This document shows, piece by piece, positions 31,687-39,316 of a DNA stretch of 39,316 bases. The stretch is taken from NCBI RefSeq assembly GCF_005116575.1, contig NZ_SWCN01000036.1, positions 1 through 39,316 on the forward strand. The letters run 5' to 3'. The notes under the pieces were generated by a model that did no database searches, was not told where the DNA came from, and was given only the letters and a program-made list of their open reading frames with translations. The stretch's first letter is position 1. Each line of letters begins with the position of its first letter. The DNA is from Desulforhopalus sp. IMCC35007. Lineage in GTDB: Bacteria > Desulfobacterota > Desulfobulbia > Desulfobulbales > Desulfocapsaceae. The translations under genes were made by a program, and so were the position numbers.

Positions 31687-34410
31687 CTACCTGATGCGGC
31701 GAACCTTCCACCACCATTTGTGAATCTCAATCGCCACAAAGATTGTGAGCGAGAGGGCCAGCAACGATACAAAGGTGACCAGATCGACAGGTTCGACCCG
31801 CAAAATTCGCTGCATGAATGGCAGCTGCATGGCGGCCATGTGGACAAGAAACGCCAGGATGGAACCGCCTAAGAGAATGGGACTTGTAAAAGGAGAGAGT
31901 CGCACAGCTGAAGTCGTTTCTGAGCGACAGTTGCCGATGTGGATAATCTCGAACATCACCATCAGCAGAAGAAGGCTGTTACGCGCCTTTGCCTCCGACC
32001 AGCCGCCCACTTCAATCATGTAGCAGAAGGTACTAAAACCGACCAATGCCATGACGACAGAGGCGACGAGGGTACGTTCCACCATCAACCGGTTGAAGAC
32101 ACGTTCCTGTGGAGGTCGCGGCTTCCGCTGCAAGACTCCGGTTTCCCCTGGTTCAAAAGCCAGAGCGACATCCTGAATGCCGTTGGTTACCAGGTTCAAC
32201 CACAGCAATTGCACAGGAAGCAGCGGGAGTACAGTCAGGCTGGCACTGGTATCTGGCCAGCCTGTCAAGATGGTCAGGCCCAGAAGGAGCACTTCTGCAG
32301 CACCTGTTGATACGAGAAGGTAGATGACTTTGCGGATGTTGTCGTAGGCAATACGCCCTTCTTCAACACCGGCTATGATCGTGGCGAAGTTATCATCGGT
32401 GATTACCAGCTCAGCCGCCTCACGGCCAACATCTGTGCCGGCCTTGCCCATGGCCACACCGATATTCGCCTGCCGGAGCGCAGGGGCATCGTTGATGCCG
32501 TCGCCTGTGACCGCCACGTAATGGCCGCTCTGCTGGGCGGCTTTCACCAGCTCCAGTTTTTGTCGTGGTGTCGCTCTGGCAAAGACCTTTACGCCCTGAA
32601 CGGCCTTGATCAATTGCGCCGGCGACATACCCTCCAGCTCGCGCCCGGTAATGACTTGTTCCGGACGGTCAGCGAACCCCAGGTCGCGCGCGATCGACAA
32701 AGCCGTGACCGGGTGATCTCCGGTGATCATGCAGACGGTGATACCCGCTGCGTGGCAGGCAGCCACAGCCTCGCGAACGCCCGCTCTGAGCGGATCAATC
32801 ATTCCCACGAATCCGAGAAAGTTCAGCTCCGCTGGCTCTGGAGGTGCCTGAGAAACATCTAATGCTTCCGGGGTACTGCCTTCCGCCAAGGCCAGGATCC
32901 GGTAGCCGCGTTCGGCCATGGACTCTGTGATATCCAGCAGTTCACGAGTTCTCACTTCCTGATCTTTGAATACGCACATCGCCAATACGCGCTCGGGAGC
33001 TCCTTTCACAAAAACACAGGTGCCGTTTTTGCCTGAGTGGAAGGTGGCGGCATACTGATGTTCCGGCTCGAAAGGAATCTCATTTAACTGGTTGTACTGA
33101 CTCAGGATAACCTCTCGAACCAGTCCGAGCTTATGGCCGAGAGACAAGAGCGCCAGATCCGTTGGATCTCCCCGCCAGATCCAGGAACCATTGAGCTGGT
33201 GGAGGTTTCCTTCGTTGCAAAGCACCGCTGCCCTGGCCAGATCGTCCAGCGTCTTATGAGTGCCTGAGGTGATGGGCAGATCGTTCTGGAGCACCTGACC
33301 GTTTGGAACAAAGCCTTCGCCCGTGACCTCGAAATTTTGCCCATCGGGGAGGCCAATTGCCCGTACCGTTAATTCGTTGCAAGTGAGCGTACCGGTCTTG
33401 TCACTGCCAATAAGGGTGCAGCTGCCCAACCCCTCAACTGCTGCGAGACGGCGGACTATCACCCCGCGGCGGGCCATGCGCGTGGTGGCAATGGCCAGGG
33501 CAACCGTGAGTGCCACCGGAAGTCCTTCGGGGATGGCGGAAACTGCTAAGGCCACGCCAAACAGAAACATGTCACTGATGGCATAACCGCGAAAGAGTAC
33601 GCCGGTGATGGCAATCGCGGCAGCTGCCATCAGCACGGCTAAGGCCACGACATGGGTGAATTTTTCCATACGCACGAGCAGAGGTGGCTTGCCCCCCGTG
33701 ACGCTCATCACATCAAGGGCGAGCTGTCCCACAGCGGTCGCCGCTCCGGTTCCGACGATGATACCCTTGGCACGTCCATGGACGATGATGGAACCGGCAT
33801 ACGCCATGTTCTGGCGATCCGCCATCTGCGCTAAAGTGTCACCCTTCCAGGAGGGATCTTTTTGAACCGACAGTGACTCTCCTGTCAGTAGTGACTCATC
33901 CACTTCAAGGCCATGGGTCATGAGCAAACGCATGTCTGCCGGGACCCGGTTGCCGGATTCCAGCCAGACGATGTCCCCAGGCACCACCTCCTCGGCGTCT
34001 ATTTCGCATATTTCACCGTCGCGGAGGACGGAGGCACGAATCTGGAGGAGTTTCTGCAGGGCGCGACTGCTTTGCTCAGCCTTTCCCTCCTGATAGCCGC
34101 CGATGGCCGCATTTACAATAAGTACGGCGGCAATGAAGATGGCATCAGTCAGGTCCTCTGGATGGGCAAATGCGGAAACGATGGCTGCAATGATCAGGAT
34201 GTAGATCAGCGGACTCATGAACTGCCGTAAAACGATCTCCCACCAGGCGGCGGGTGGCTTTTGCGGGAGTTGATTCCGTCCGTAAATCTCAAGTCGAGCC
34301 TTGGCCTCAGCGTTTGTCAACCCATTCTCGCTGGCCGACAATCGAGCCAGTAAATCGAGATTGGACATCACGTGCCACAGCGCCTTTGTCTGGTCAGTCA
34401 GGGTCTTCAT
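31687..34410 (-). CDS. P2-type cation-transporting ATPase
   Basis: The 907-residue protein has all P-type ATPase landmarks. These are an N-terminal cation-ATPase segment (ENGLTNAEAKARLEIYGRNQL), the actuator loop with TGES (177-180), the M4 motif IPEGLP (about 293-298), the phosphorylation site Asp337 in SDKTGTLT, KGAPERVL for ATP binding, and TGDGINDAPALRQANIGVAMG for the hinge. A final set of membrane helices contains LPLLPVQLLWLNLVTNGIQD. PEGLP and the NLVTN-x3-D segment place it with Ca/Mn-type (P2A) pumps rather than heavy-metal ATPases. The ion cannot be fixed from sequence alone. ATG 34410 follows AGGAGG seven bases upstream; the frame stays open to GTG 34428. It seems monocistronic. 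Confidence 0.94.
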   Translation of the reverse strand: MKTLTDQTKALWHVMSNLDLLARLSASENGLTNAEAKARLEIYGRNQLPQKPPAAWWEIVLRQFMSPLIYILIIAAIVSAFAHPEDLTDAIFIAAVLIVNAAIGGYQEGKAEQSSRALQKLLQIRASVLRDGEICEIDAEEVVPGDIVWLESGNRVPADMRLLMTHGLEVDESLLTGESLSVQKDPSWKGDTLAQMADRQNMAYAGSIIVHGRAKGIIVGTGAATAVGQLALDVMSVTGGKPPLLVRMEKFTHVVALAVLMAAAAIAITGVLFRGYAISDMFLFGVALAVSAIPEGLPVALTVALAIATTRMARRGVIVRRLAAVEGLGSCTLIGSDKTGTLTCNELTVRAIGLPDGQNFEVTGEGFVPNGQVLQNDLPITSGTHKTLDDLARAAVLCNEGNLHQLNGSWIWRGDPTDLALLSLGHKLGLVREVILSQYNQLNEIPFEPEHQYAATFHSGKNGTCVFVKGAPERVLAMCVFKDQEVRTRELLDITESMAERGYRILALAEGSTPEALDVSQAPPEPAELNFLGFVGMIDPLRAGVREAVAACHAAGITVCMITGDHPVTALSIARDLGFADRPEQVITGRELEGMSPAQLIKAVQGVKVFARATPRQKLELVKAAQQSGHYVAVTGDGINDAPALRQANIGVAMGKAGTDVGREAAELVITDDNFATIIAGVEEGRIAYDNIRKVIYLLVSTGAAEVLLLGLTILTGWPDTSASLTVLPLLPVQLLWLNLVTNGIQDVALAFEPGETGVLQRKPRPPQERVFNRLMVERTLVASVVMALVGFSTFCYMIEVGGWSEAKARNSLLLLMVMFEIIHIGNCRSETTSAVRLSPFTSPILLGGSILAFLVHMAAMQLPFMQRILRVEPVDLVTFVSLLALSLTIFVAIEIHKWWWKVRRIR

Positions 34411-34592
34411 TTCATGGCCTCCTTGCACGCCTCCAACAGAACTTAAGAGGCGAGGGGATAACGACTCTGTTGCAAAAAAATCATTAAGTCAATGTGTTAA
34501 GCCACTTGTAAATGGTTCTTCTTTCTTGAGATTACATGCGTTATACAGTAGAGCGGGCACCAAAAACTCTTTCAACGAGACGGATCTCTTTT

Positions 34593-35096
34593 TTAAGCCA
34601 AAGATTGCCAGCTTTGCGCGTAGAATAAGCTGCCGTCCATGTTTATTATCCACAGTTCACAGGTTTGGTGATTTTGTGAATTGTGTGAATCAAGAAGGTT
34701 TCGACCATGTTCATAAAAAACATCCTGATCCGGCTTATCAATAAAGCGGGTAAGTGGTTGTTGCAGCAGGCGTTTTTTGTGTACTCCAAGCATTTGGGCA
34801 GCGGTCAAGTTGCACTCAACAATCAGCCCTTTCTTGGAGATAGTAAGATACCCAATCGGTGCAAAGTCAAAGAGGTCTGAAAATCTTTTACGGGATTGAA
34901 TCAGGTCATCCTGAGCTTGACGTAAATCTTCGTTCTGGAGTTCCAGCTCAATCTGGTAGGTGTCGAGTTCATGCACAAGATTCTTGATATCTTCCGGAGA
35001 CATGACAGCAGTGCTGTCTTTATTCTGGGTCAAGAAAACCTGGGCTCGCCTACGTAAGTCAGAAAATTTTCCTCCAGCGCCATTTCTCTGTTTCAT
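34593..35096 (-). CDS. Short PAS-domain protein, probably truncated
   Basis: The 167-residue product has an N-terminal helical segment (DIKNLVHELDTYQIELELQNEDL and RQAQDDLIQSRKRF), likely a coiled coil, followed by one PAS domain from about residue 73 (DFAPIGYLTISKKG, CNLTAAQMLGV). The frame ends at 34593 in GSLFYAQSWQSLA, just where the last PAS strands and a downstream kinase or other output domain would be expected. No kinase follows in any frame. It may therefore be the stump of a longer sensor, or a small PAS partner of the CheB-CheR protein encoded 18 bases upstream on the same strand. Its ATG at 35096 is preceded by a purine-rich GAGATGAGATC. Confidence 0.75.
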   Translation of the reverse strand: MKQRNGAGGKFSDLRRRAQVFLTQNKDSTAVMSPEDIKNLVHELDTYQIELELQNEDLRQAQDDLIQSRKRFSDLFDFAPIGYLTISKKGLIVECNLTAAQMLGVHKKRLLQQPLTRFIDKPDQDVFYEHGRNLLDSHNSQNHQTCELWIINMDGSLFYAQSWQSLA

Positions 35097-35114
35097 GATC
35101 TCATCTCATGTTTT

Positions 35115-37745
35115 TTATGTAGAGGCAGCTTGTTGGGACTGCGTAATATCTTCAAAGGTGATGACGACACCATCAATCACATTGTTTACGGTCCGGTATG
35201 GCCTGATTCGCATACGGTACATCTTGCCCTTTGTGTCCTTCACGGTTGTTTCCTGCAGACCCAGGTCTTTGAGGACCTGGCGGCTACAGGCCTGCAGGTT
35301 GACATCGATCAGACTCGAGGCAAAGTGCTCTATTGGCCGGCCTATATCGGCTTTTGTAAGAGGGAACATCTCCGTAACTGTTGGGGTGAAACGCCTCACT
35401 GTAAGGTCGATATCAAGGAAAATAACGGCTATTGCGGTAGCATCAAGCAGGTTTTTTATATCGTCATTGGCCTTGACCAATTCGTCAATCCTGCTCTGTA
35501 ATTCAGCATTAACCGTAACCGATTCTTCGTTGAGAGACTGCAGTTCCTCTTTTGATGTCTCCAGTTCTTCGTTGGTGCTTTGTAACTCCTCATTGGTGGA
35601 CTGCAGTTCTTCATTGGTGGATTTCAGTTCCTCGTTTGAGGTCTCCAGCTCCTCAATGGTCGTCTGCAGGTTTTCCTTGGTATACCGTAGTTCGTCTTCG
35701 AGCATTTTGATGTCATCTGTGTTCTTTGCCTTTTTTGCTAACACCGTTTTACCCTTTTTTTTCACATCAGGAGAACCAGTATCAAAAATCACCAGCATCA
35801 TCCCGTGACGGCCTGTCTGAAAATCAGGCAATGGCCTGACAATCAGGTTTAGACTCACAAAGGTGCCATTATCCTTGATCTGGAGCCCCTTCATCTCTGT
35901 CTCACGCAAGCTGGTTGCCGTTTTGTTGATGGCATTTGTGAGCCCAATTTTCAGACCAGGTCGTGCCATTTGGAAAATATTATTATTTGTTTCTCCTTCC
36001 GCCGGTTCAAGAAACTGGCCGGTGCGACCATGGATATAAAGAATGTTCGCCAGGTCATCGATGACCACACATGGTGGCATGTCACTCTGGGCAAGCATTG
36101 ATTTTAATAATTTCAAGGTATTAACGGCATGTTCCACCGGTCTGGGCTGCTCTGAATCTTCTGTCTGTACGGTCTGTAGCACCTGGCCTGATATTGGGAA
36201 ATTCAGGGAAGGGCGTCCCGAGAGCCCTGAGGAGATGCGTTGAAATATCTTCCACTTACTATCAAGGCTTTTAAAGAGGTCATTGGCGTGGCCGATGCTT
36301 TCCGAAGAACCGAGAAAGAGGACACCATCATTCTTGAGACTGTAGTGAAATATCGGCAGAATTATGTTTTGTAGCTCCGGCCCAAAATAAATAAGAAGAT
36401 TCCTGCAACTGAGCATGTCCAGTTTCGTAAAAGGGGGATCTTTTATGATGTTTTGCTGGGCAAAAACCACCATTTCCCGAATCAGTTTTTTGACCTTAAA
36501 ATGATTTTCATCCTTGGTGAAAAATTTTTTAAGACGTTCGGGGCTGATGTCGGCGGAAATAGAATCCGGGTAGATTCCGGCCCGCGCCGCATTGATGGCC
36601 TCCTCATCAATGTCGGTACCAAAAATCTGTATATTGAACCGATGCCCCATCTCCTCCATGCATTCTTGAATAATCATTGCAATGGAATACACTTCTTCAC
36701 CGCTGCTGCAACCGGGTACCCATATTCTTACAGAATAGCCCTCCGGCTTTTCCTTCAACAGAGTCGGCAGATATGTTTTTTTCAGCAGTTCAAATGCCTT
36801 TGTATCTCTAAAGAAGCTGGTTACACCAATTAAAAGCTCTTTGAAAAGAACGACCCTTTCTCGTTCGCTTTCCTGGAGGTAGCGCACGTACGCTTCGATA
36901 TCATCGAGTTGATGGACATGCATTCGTCTTTCAATTCGACGGAGGATGGTATTTTTTTTGTAGAGTGAAAAATCGTGTCCCGTGCCGGCGCGCAGCAGAA
37001 TGAAGATCTTCTTCAGCCCGTTTTGGAGCTTTTCATCCTTATCAAAAACCTTCGATGTTGATGTCTCTGTGACATGTTTGACATACTTCAACAGTTGCTC
37101 CGGCATTTTGTCGGCAGGGAGAACATAGTCGACCAGTCCTGTGGCTATGGCGCTACGAGGCATTCCATTGTATTTGGCAGACTCTTCATCCTGAACCATG
37201 GTCATGCCAGCTTCACCTTTAATGGCCCTTAGCCCAAGAGTTCCGTCTGTGCCGGTGCCGGAGAGAATAATACAGCTTGCATTACTGCCCTGGTCCTGGG
37301 CAAGAGAGCGTAAGAAACTATCGATGGGAAGATTTGCTCCCCGTGGTTTCAACATCTCCATTAACTGTAAGCTGCCGTTCAGAATGGCCATTTCCTTGTT
37401 TGGAGGAATGATATACACATGATTTGCCTGCACTTTCATGTTGTCGGTCACCTGCAAAACCTTCATTTTGGTCTTGTTCTGAATAAGCTCAGGCAGGATA
37501 CTGGTGTGGGTTGGATCGAGATGGGCAACAAGAACAAAGGCTATCCCAGGGGTTGCCGGCATTGCTTTAAAAAAAGATTCAAAGGCCTCAAGCCCCCCGG
37601 CGGAAGCACCAATACCAACGATGGGAAATGGGGCAGGCCCACAGGGCACAGATAATTGTCCTGTAATGGCTGCTTTTTTCTGTACCTTGCCGGAAGAAGC
37701 AGACTTGGTTGCACTCTGGGCCTGTTCTTCTTTTTTGCCTGCCAT
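35115..37745 (-). CDS. CheB-CheR fusion with PAS domains and coiled coil
   Basis: The 876-residue cytoplasmic protein combines two chemotaxis-type enzymes. The CheB methylesterase domain (about 40-225) has the triad Ser48 (GIGASAGGLEAF), His75 (VAHLDPTH) and Asp167 (SGTGTDGTLGLRAIKGEAG). The usual N-terminal receiver of CheB is absent. The CheR methyltransferase (about 240-500) has RRIERRMHVH, the SAM site WVPGCSSGEEVYSIAM, FGTDIDEEAINAARAGIY and LDMLSCRNLLIYF. A PAS-like part follows, then a long heptad-repeat coiled coil (about 665-740) and a final PAS domain ending in FEDITQSQ. Such hybrids usually act outside classical chemotaxis, methylating or demethylating a sensor. ATG 37745 follows AGGAGA at about 10 bases. 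The short PAS protein follows. Confidence 0.93.
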   Translation of the reverse strand: MAGKKEEQAQSATKSASSGKVQKKAAITGQLSVPCGPAPFPIVGIGASAGGLEAFESFFKAMPATPGIAFVLVAHLDPTHTSILPELIQNKTKMKVLQVTDNMKVQANHVYIIPPNKEMAILNGSLQLMEMLKPRGANLPIDSFLRSLAQDQGSNASCIILSGTGTDGTLGLRAIKGEAGMTMVQDEESAKYNGMPRSAIATGLVDYVLPADKMPEQLLKYVKHVTETSTSKVFDKDEKLQNGLKKIFILLRAGTGHDFSLYKKNTILRRIERRMHVHQLDDIEAYVRYLQESERERVVLFKELLIGVTSFFRDTKAFELLKKTYLPTLLKEKPEGYSVRIWVPGCSSGEEVYSIAMIIQECMEEMGHRFNIQIFGTDIDEEAINAARAGIYPDSISADISPERLKKFFTKDENHFKVKKLIREMVVFAQQNIIKDPPFTKLDMLSCRNLLIYFGPELQNIILPIFHYSLKNDGVLFLGSSESIGHANDLFKSLDSKWKIFQRISSGLSGRPSLNFPISGQVLQTVQTEDSEQPRPVEHAVNTLKLLKSMLAQSDMPPCVVIDDLANILYIHGRTGQFLEPAEGETNNNIFQMARPGLKIGLTNAINKTATSLRETEMKGLQIKDNGTFVSLNLIVRPLPDFQTGRHGMMLVIFDTGSPDVKKKGKTVLAKKAKNTDDIKMLEDELRYTKENLQTTIEELETSNEELKSTNEELQSTNEELQSTNEELETSKEELQSLNEESVTVNAELQSRIDELVKANDDIKNLLDATAIAVIFLDIDLTVRRFTPTVTEMFPLTKADIGRPIEHFASSLIDVNLQACSRQVLKDLGLQETTVKDTKGKMYRMRIRPYRTVNNVIDGVVITFEDITQSQQAAST
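35540..35680 (-). repeat. Heptad-coding tandem repeats (21-bp period) within the CheB-CheR gene
   Basis: Imperfect 21-base units encode repeated seven-residue blocks of the form Ser-Thr-Asn-Glu-Glu-Leu-Gln, at least five times in a row, with variants such as ELKSTNEEL and ELETSKEEL. They form the signalling coiled coil that joins the PAS modules, a common feature of CheB-CheR hybrids. The near-identical units could vary in number by slippage. Confidence 0.7.
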
Positions 37746-38776
37746 GGTGTGTTGTCTCCTTTTGTGGAAGAAATGAAAAAGAATTCCGAGGGGAGTTTTA
37801 AGGTACGATTGCCTCGTACATGTGTGGTCCCATAATTACCTCATGTCCGAGTCTCCCGAACCCGCCACGTATCCGCTGAAAAAGTTCCTGAGGGATATAA
37901 GCAGATGATCTGGCTACATCTTGAAAATTTTGATGGCCAGGTCTTGTGGCTATCTCCATATATTTTGCGTGTATGGCAAACAATACGGGCTTATGCGAAC
38001 AGGCGATCTTTTATGAAGAGATGATCCTCGCACAGTCAGGTTAAATTATTTTCAATTGCGTATCAATGGAATCTTCCTCTATGAATTGCGATTTCAGAGA
38101 CTACTGGCGGCACCGGGTCCGTGTCGAAGTTATTCTGGAACCGGAGTCTCCGTGGGATTCTCTGATCAGGAGAGTGGAATAAACCGGGACCGGGCCTATG
38201 AGAGTCTGGAGGATCTTGCCTTCCCTGGCTATTCCACTGATACTGATCGACATCGATTGTTATGAAAGTTGCAATGACCACTTCCGTCAGCCAGCAGACA
38301 ACCCGGTTTTGCAAGAAATTGGTGACATACGGGTTAAGCTGCGCCTGCGTGGCAACAGAGGTAACCTGCACGGCGGAGGTGATTTTGGATATTATTGCCT
38401 GAAACATTTGTCACCGGTGCAAAGGTGCCTGTCCCGGTTGGAGCCCTGAGCCTTATTTTCGATTGATGTGGCTCCGGGGTCATCATTGCGGGCTGCTAAA
38501 AGCAGGGAAAAATATCTGGCACACTTACACGATAATCCCGGCTTTCGATGTCACCATGCATGCATCTTTGTGAGGGCAACACCTTATCAGAAATACCTGT
38601 TCAAACAGTAAACGACTGTGATTCTCGCGACTGTGGTGAATCAATTGTTTGCGCAGCAAAGCAACCTGGGCAACAGCCATGGCTCAGCTCCGCAACACTC
38701 TTATTGGAGAGATTCTCATCTATCTCAACCCATCTCGCTGATTATTTTGCAATAGGTACGAATGGGGATCAAATTT
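37746..38776. other. Gene-poor kilobase between CheB-CheR and response regulator genes
   Basis: I can support no intact gene here. A minus-strand frame at 37798-38010 (70 codons, with only a TTG at 37983 as start) reads like protein (FAIHAKYMEIATRPGHQNFQ, and LFQRIRGGFGRLGHEV) and may be a gene remnant. From 38070 to 38450 several plus-strand frames have protein-like stretches, such as RHRVRVEVILEPESPWDSL, which ends at a stop at about 38182. Decayed coding DNA is likely, but I recognise no family. The promoter of the CheB-CheR gene should be within the first few hundred bases. Confidence 0.4.
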
Positions 38777-39169
38777 CTAATGAGTTATTTTTTTGAGGAC
38801 GTCCTGTTTTTCAAAGAAGCATTCCATTATACGTACCAGTTCATCGGCATCACATGGTTTAAGAATGAAATCATCCGCACCTGAACGAAGTGCGTCAATT
38901 GCCAGTACTATATTGCCATGTCCTGTGAGGATGAACGCACCGGTTTCAAAATTGGTCTTCTTTATCTCTTTTACGAGTTCCAGTCCGCTCATTCCGGGCA
39001 TTACGAGATCAGTTATCACCAGATCAAAATGAGTAGAACGGAATGCAGTTAAAGCGTCTTTGCCGTTCCTTACAGGTGTTACCTTAAAGGAATTTCTCTC
39101 CAAATAGTGGCCAAGAGATTCCAGTACAGGTTGCTCATCATCAACCAGCAAAACAGTTTTTTTACGCAT
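38777..39169 (-). CDS. Single-domain response regulator (CheY-like receiver)
   Basis: The 130-residue protein is one receiver domain with no output domain. It opens with KTVLLVDDEQPVLESLGHYL (acidic pocket). The phosphorylation Asp lies in VITDLVMPGMSGLELV, the switch Thr in AFILTGHG, and the conserved Lys in FILKPCDADEL. ATG 39169 follows GGGGAGG eight bases upstream. It ends shortly after the receiver (FFEKQDVLKKITH), so it must pass the signal by protein contact or phosphotransfer. It is an orphan here: the nearest signalling genes are the CheB-CheR protein, which lacks its own receiver, about 1 kb downstream, and the hybrid kinase at the other end of the window. Confidence 0.93.
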   Translation of the reverse strand: MRKKTVLLVDDEQPVLESLGHYLERNSFKVTPVRNGKDALTAFRSTHFDLVITDLVMPGMSGLELVKEIKKTNFETGAFILTGHGNIVLAIDALRSGADDFILKPCDADELVRIMECFFEKQDVLKKITH

Positions 39170-39241
39170 TTTTTAAACCTCCCCATGAAACCTGAAAATC
39201 GTATAAAGCGCACACTTTAAGCCCAAGAAACAACCCTACGA

Positions 39242-39272
39242 GCACGGTTTAGTTGAAAAACCGTGCTTTTTT
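39242..39272 (+). terminator. Intrinsic terminator, plus orientation
   Basis: GCACGGTTT (39242-39250) and AAACCGTGC (39258-39266) form a 9-bp stem with a 7-base loop, followed at once by six T. It is a textbook terminator for plus-strand transcription. No plus-strand gene lies upstream nearby, so it may end an unseen RNA or protect against read-through into the region to the right. Confidence 0.75.
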
Positions 39273-39286
39273 CTTGCCTTTTTTGC

Positions 39287-39313
39287 GTGTACGTATTAAG
39301 CTTATACGCACAC
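39287..39313. repeat. Near-perfect palindrome at the right edge
   Basis: GTGTACGTAT (39287-39296) and ATACGCACAC (39304-39313) are inverted copies with one mismatch around a 7-base centre containing AAGCTT. Its right arm includes CGCACACTTT, which also occurs at 39209-39218 as a direct repeat 98 bases away. It may be a regulator site upstream of the response regulator gene or part of an element continuing outside the window. Confidence 0.5.
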
Positions 39314-39316
39314 TTT

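Noticed and set aside
35540-35680. Tandem 21-bp units as a CRISPR-like or satellite repeat
   Set aside because: The units are in frame, lack spacers and encode coiled-coil heptads that are standard in CheB-CheR hybrids.
1-39316. tRNA, rRNA, CRISPR array, replication origin or prophage genes
   Set aside because: No cloverleaf arms, rRNA stretches, repeat-spacer arrays, DnaA-box clusters or phage structural genes were seen in the intergenic regions I read.

Overview
The window looks like chromosomal DNA of a free-living Gram-negative bacterium, most likely a sulfate- or sulfur-metabolising Desulfobacterota relative. That placement is an inference from gene style only: a DUF72/J-domain pair, a CheB-CheR-PAS fusion, an NtrB-like hybrid kinase with a C-terminal receiver, and a trehalose operon rich in fusion proteins. 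There is no rRNA, tRNA or other marker that settles the taxonomy. I see no CRISPR array and no replication origin.

Layout. (1) 1-560: 5' part of an IS110-family transposase gene running off the left edge, preceded by a leader able to fold over its ribosome binding site. (2) 856-2069: a minimal J-domain protein coupled to a DUF72 protein. (3) 2688-6768: a GAF-PAS-HisKA-HATPase-REC hybrid kinase, then a TetR regulator overlapping an alcohol dehydrogenase-like reductase, with a perfect palindrome at the regulator's start. (4) 7093-13052: an accessory-looking block with a secreted Cys-rich protein of unknown function, a Tat-exported tyrosinase, a membrane-anchored protein that resembles the tyrosinase's own C-terminal domain, and divergently a V8/trypsin-like serine protease and a papain-like cysteine protease. 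(5) 13565-15074: a small NAD(P)-binding protein, a decayed IS3-family transposase and a small unknown ORF. (6) 15401-28526, all on the minus strand: a six-gene trehalose operon. (7) 29644-39169, all on the minus strand: a Na/Pi-cotransporter-PhoU protein, a P2-type cation ATPase, a short PAS protein, a CheB-CheR-PAS protein and a single-domain response regulator.

How the trehalose genes fit together. Transcription should run beta-phosphoglucomutase-like HAD, then trehalose-phosphatase/GH65 fusion, TreZ, MalQ-like/TreY fusion, DUF5752, and TreT. TreY and TreZ make trehalose from maltodextrin ends. TreT makes it from NDP-glucose plus glucose. The phosphatase/GH65 fusion and the mutase would link trehalose-6-phosphate, trehalose, beta-glucose-1-phosphate and glucose-6-phosphate. 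Genes overlap or are separated by 9-104 bp, and most have strong Shine-Dalgarno sequences. No trehalose-6-phosphate synthase and no debranching enzyme lie in the window.

Most notable observations. The GH77 (MalQ-like) half of the 1721-residue fusion keeps the fold-defining motifs but seems to have lost all three catalytic carboxylates, while its TreY half keeps its own. The 182-residue protein next to the tyrosinase aligns by eye with the tyrosinase C-terminal domain, suggesting a detached shield or chaperone domain, and two protease genes lie divergently across the promoter. The order mutase, phosphatase, GH65 is the domain order of the single mycobacterial OtsB1-type protein.
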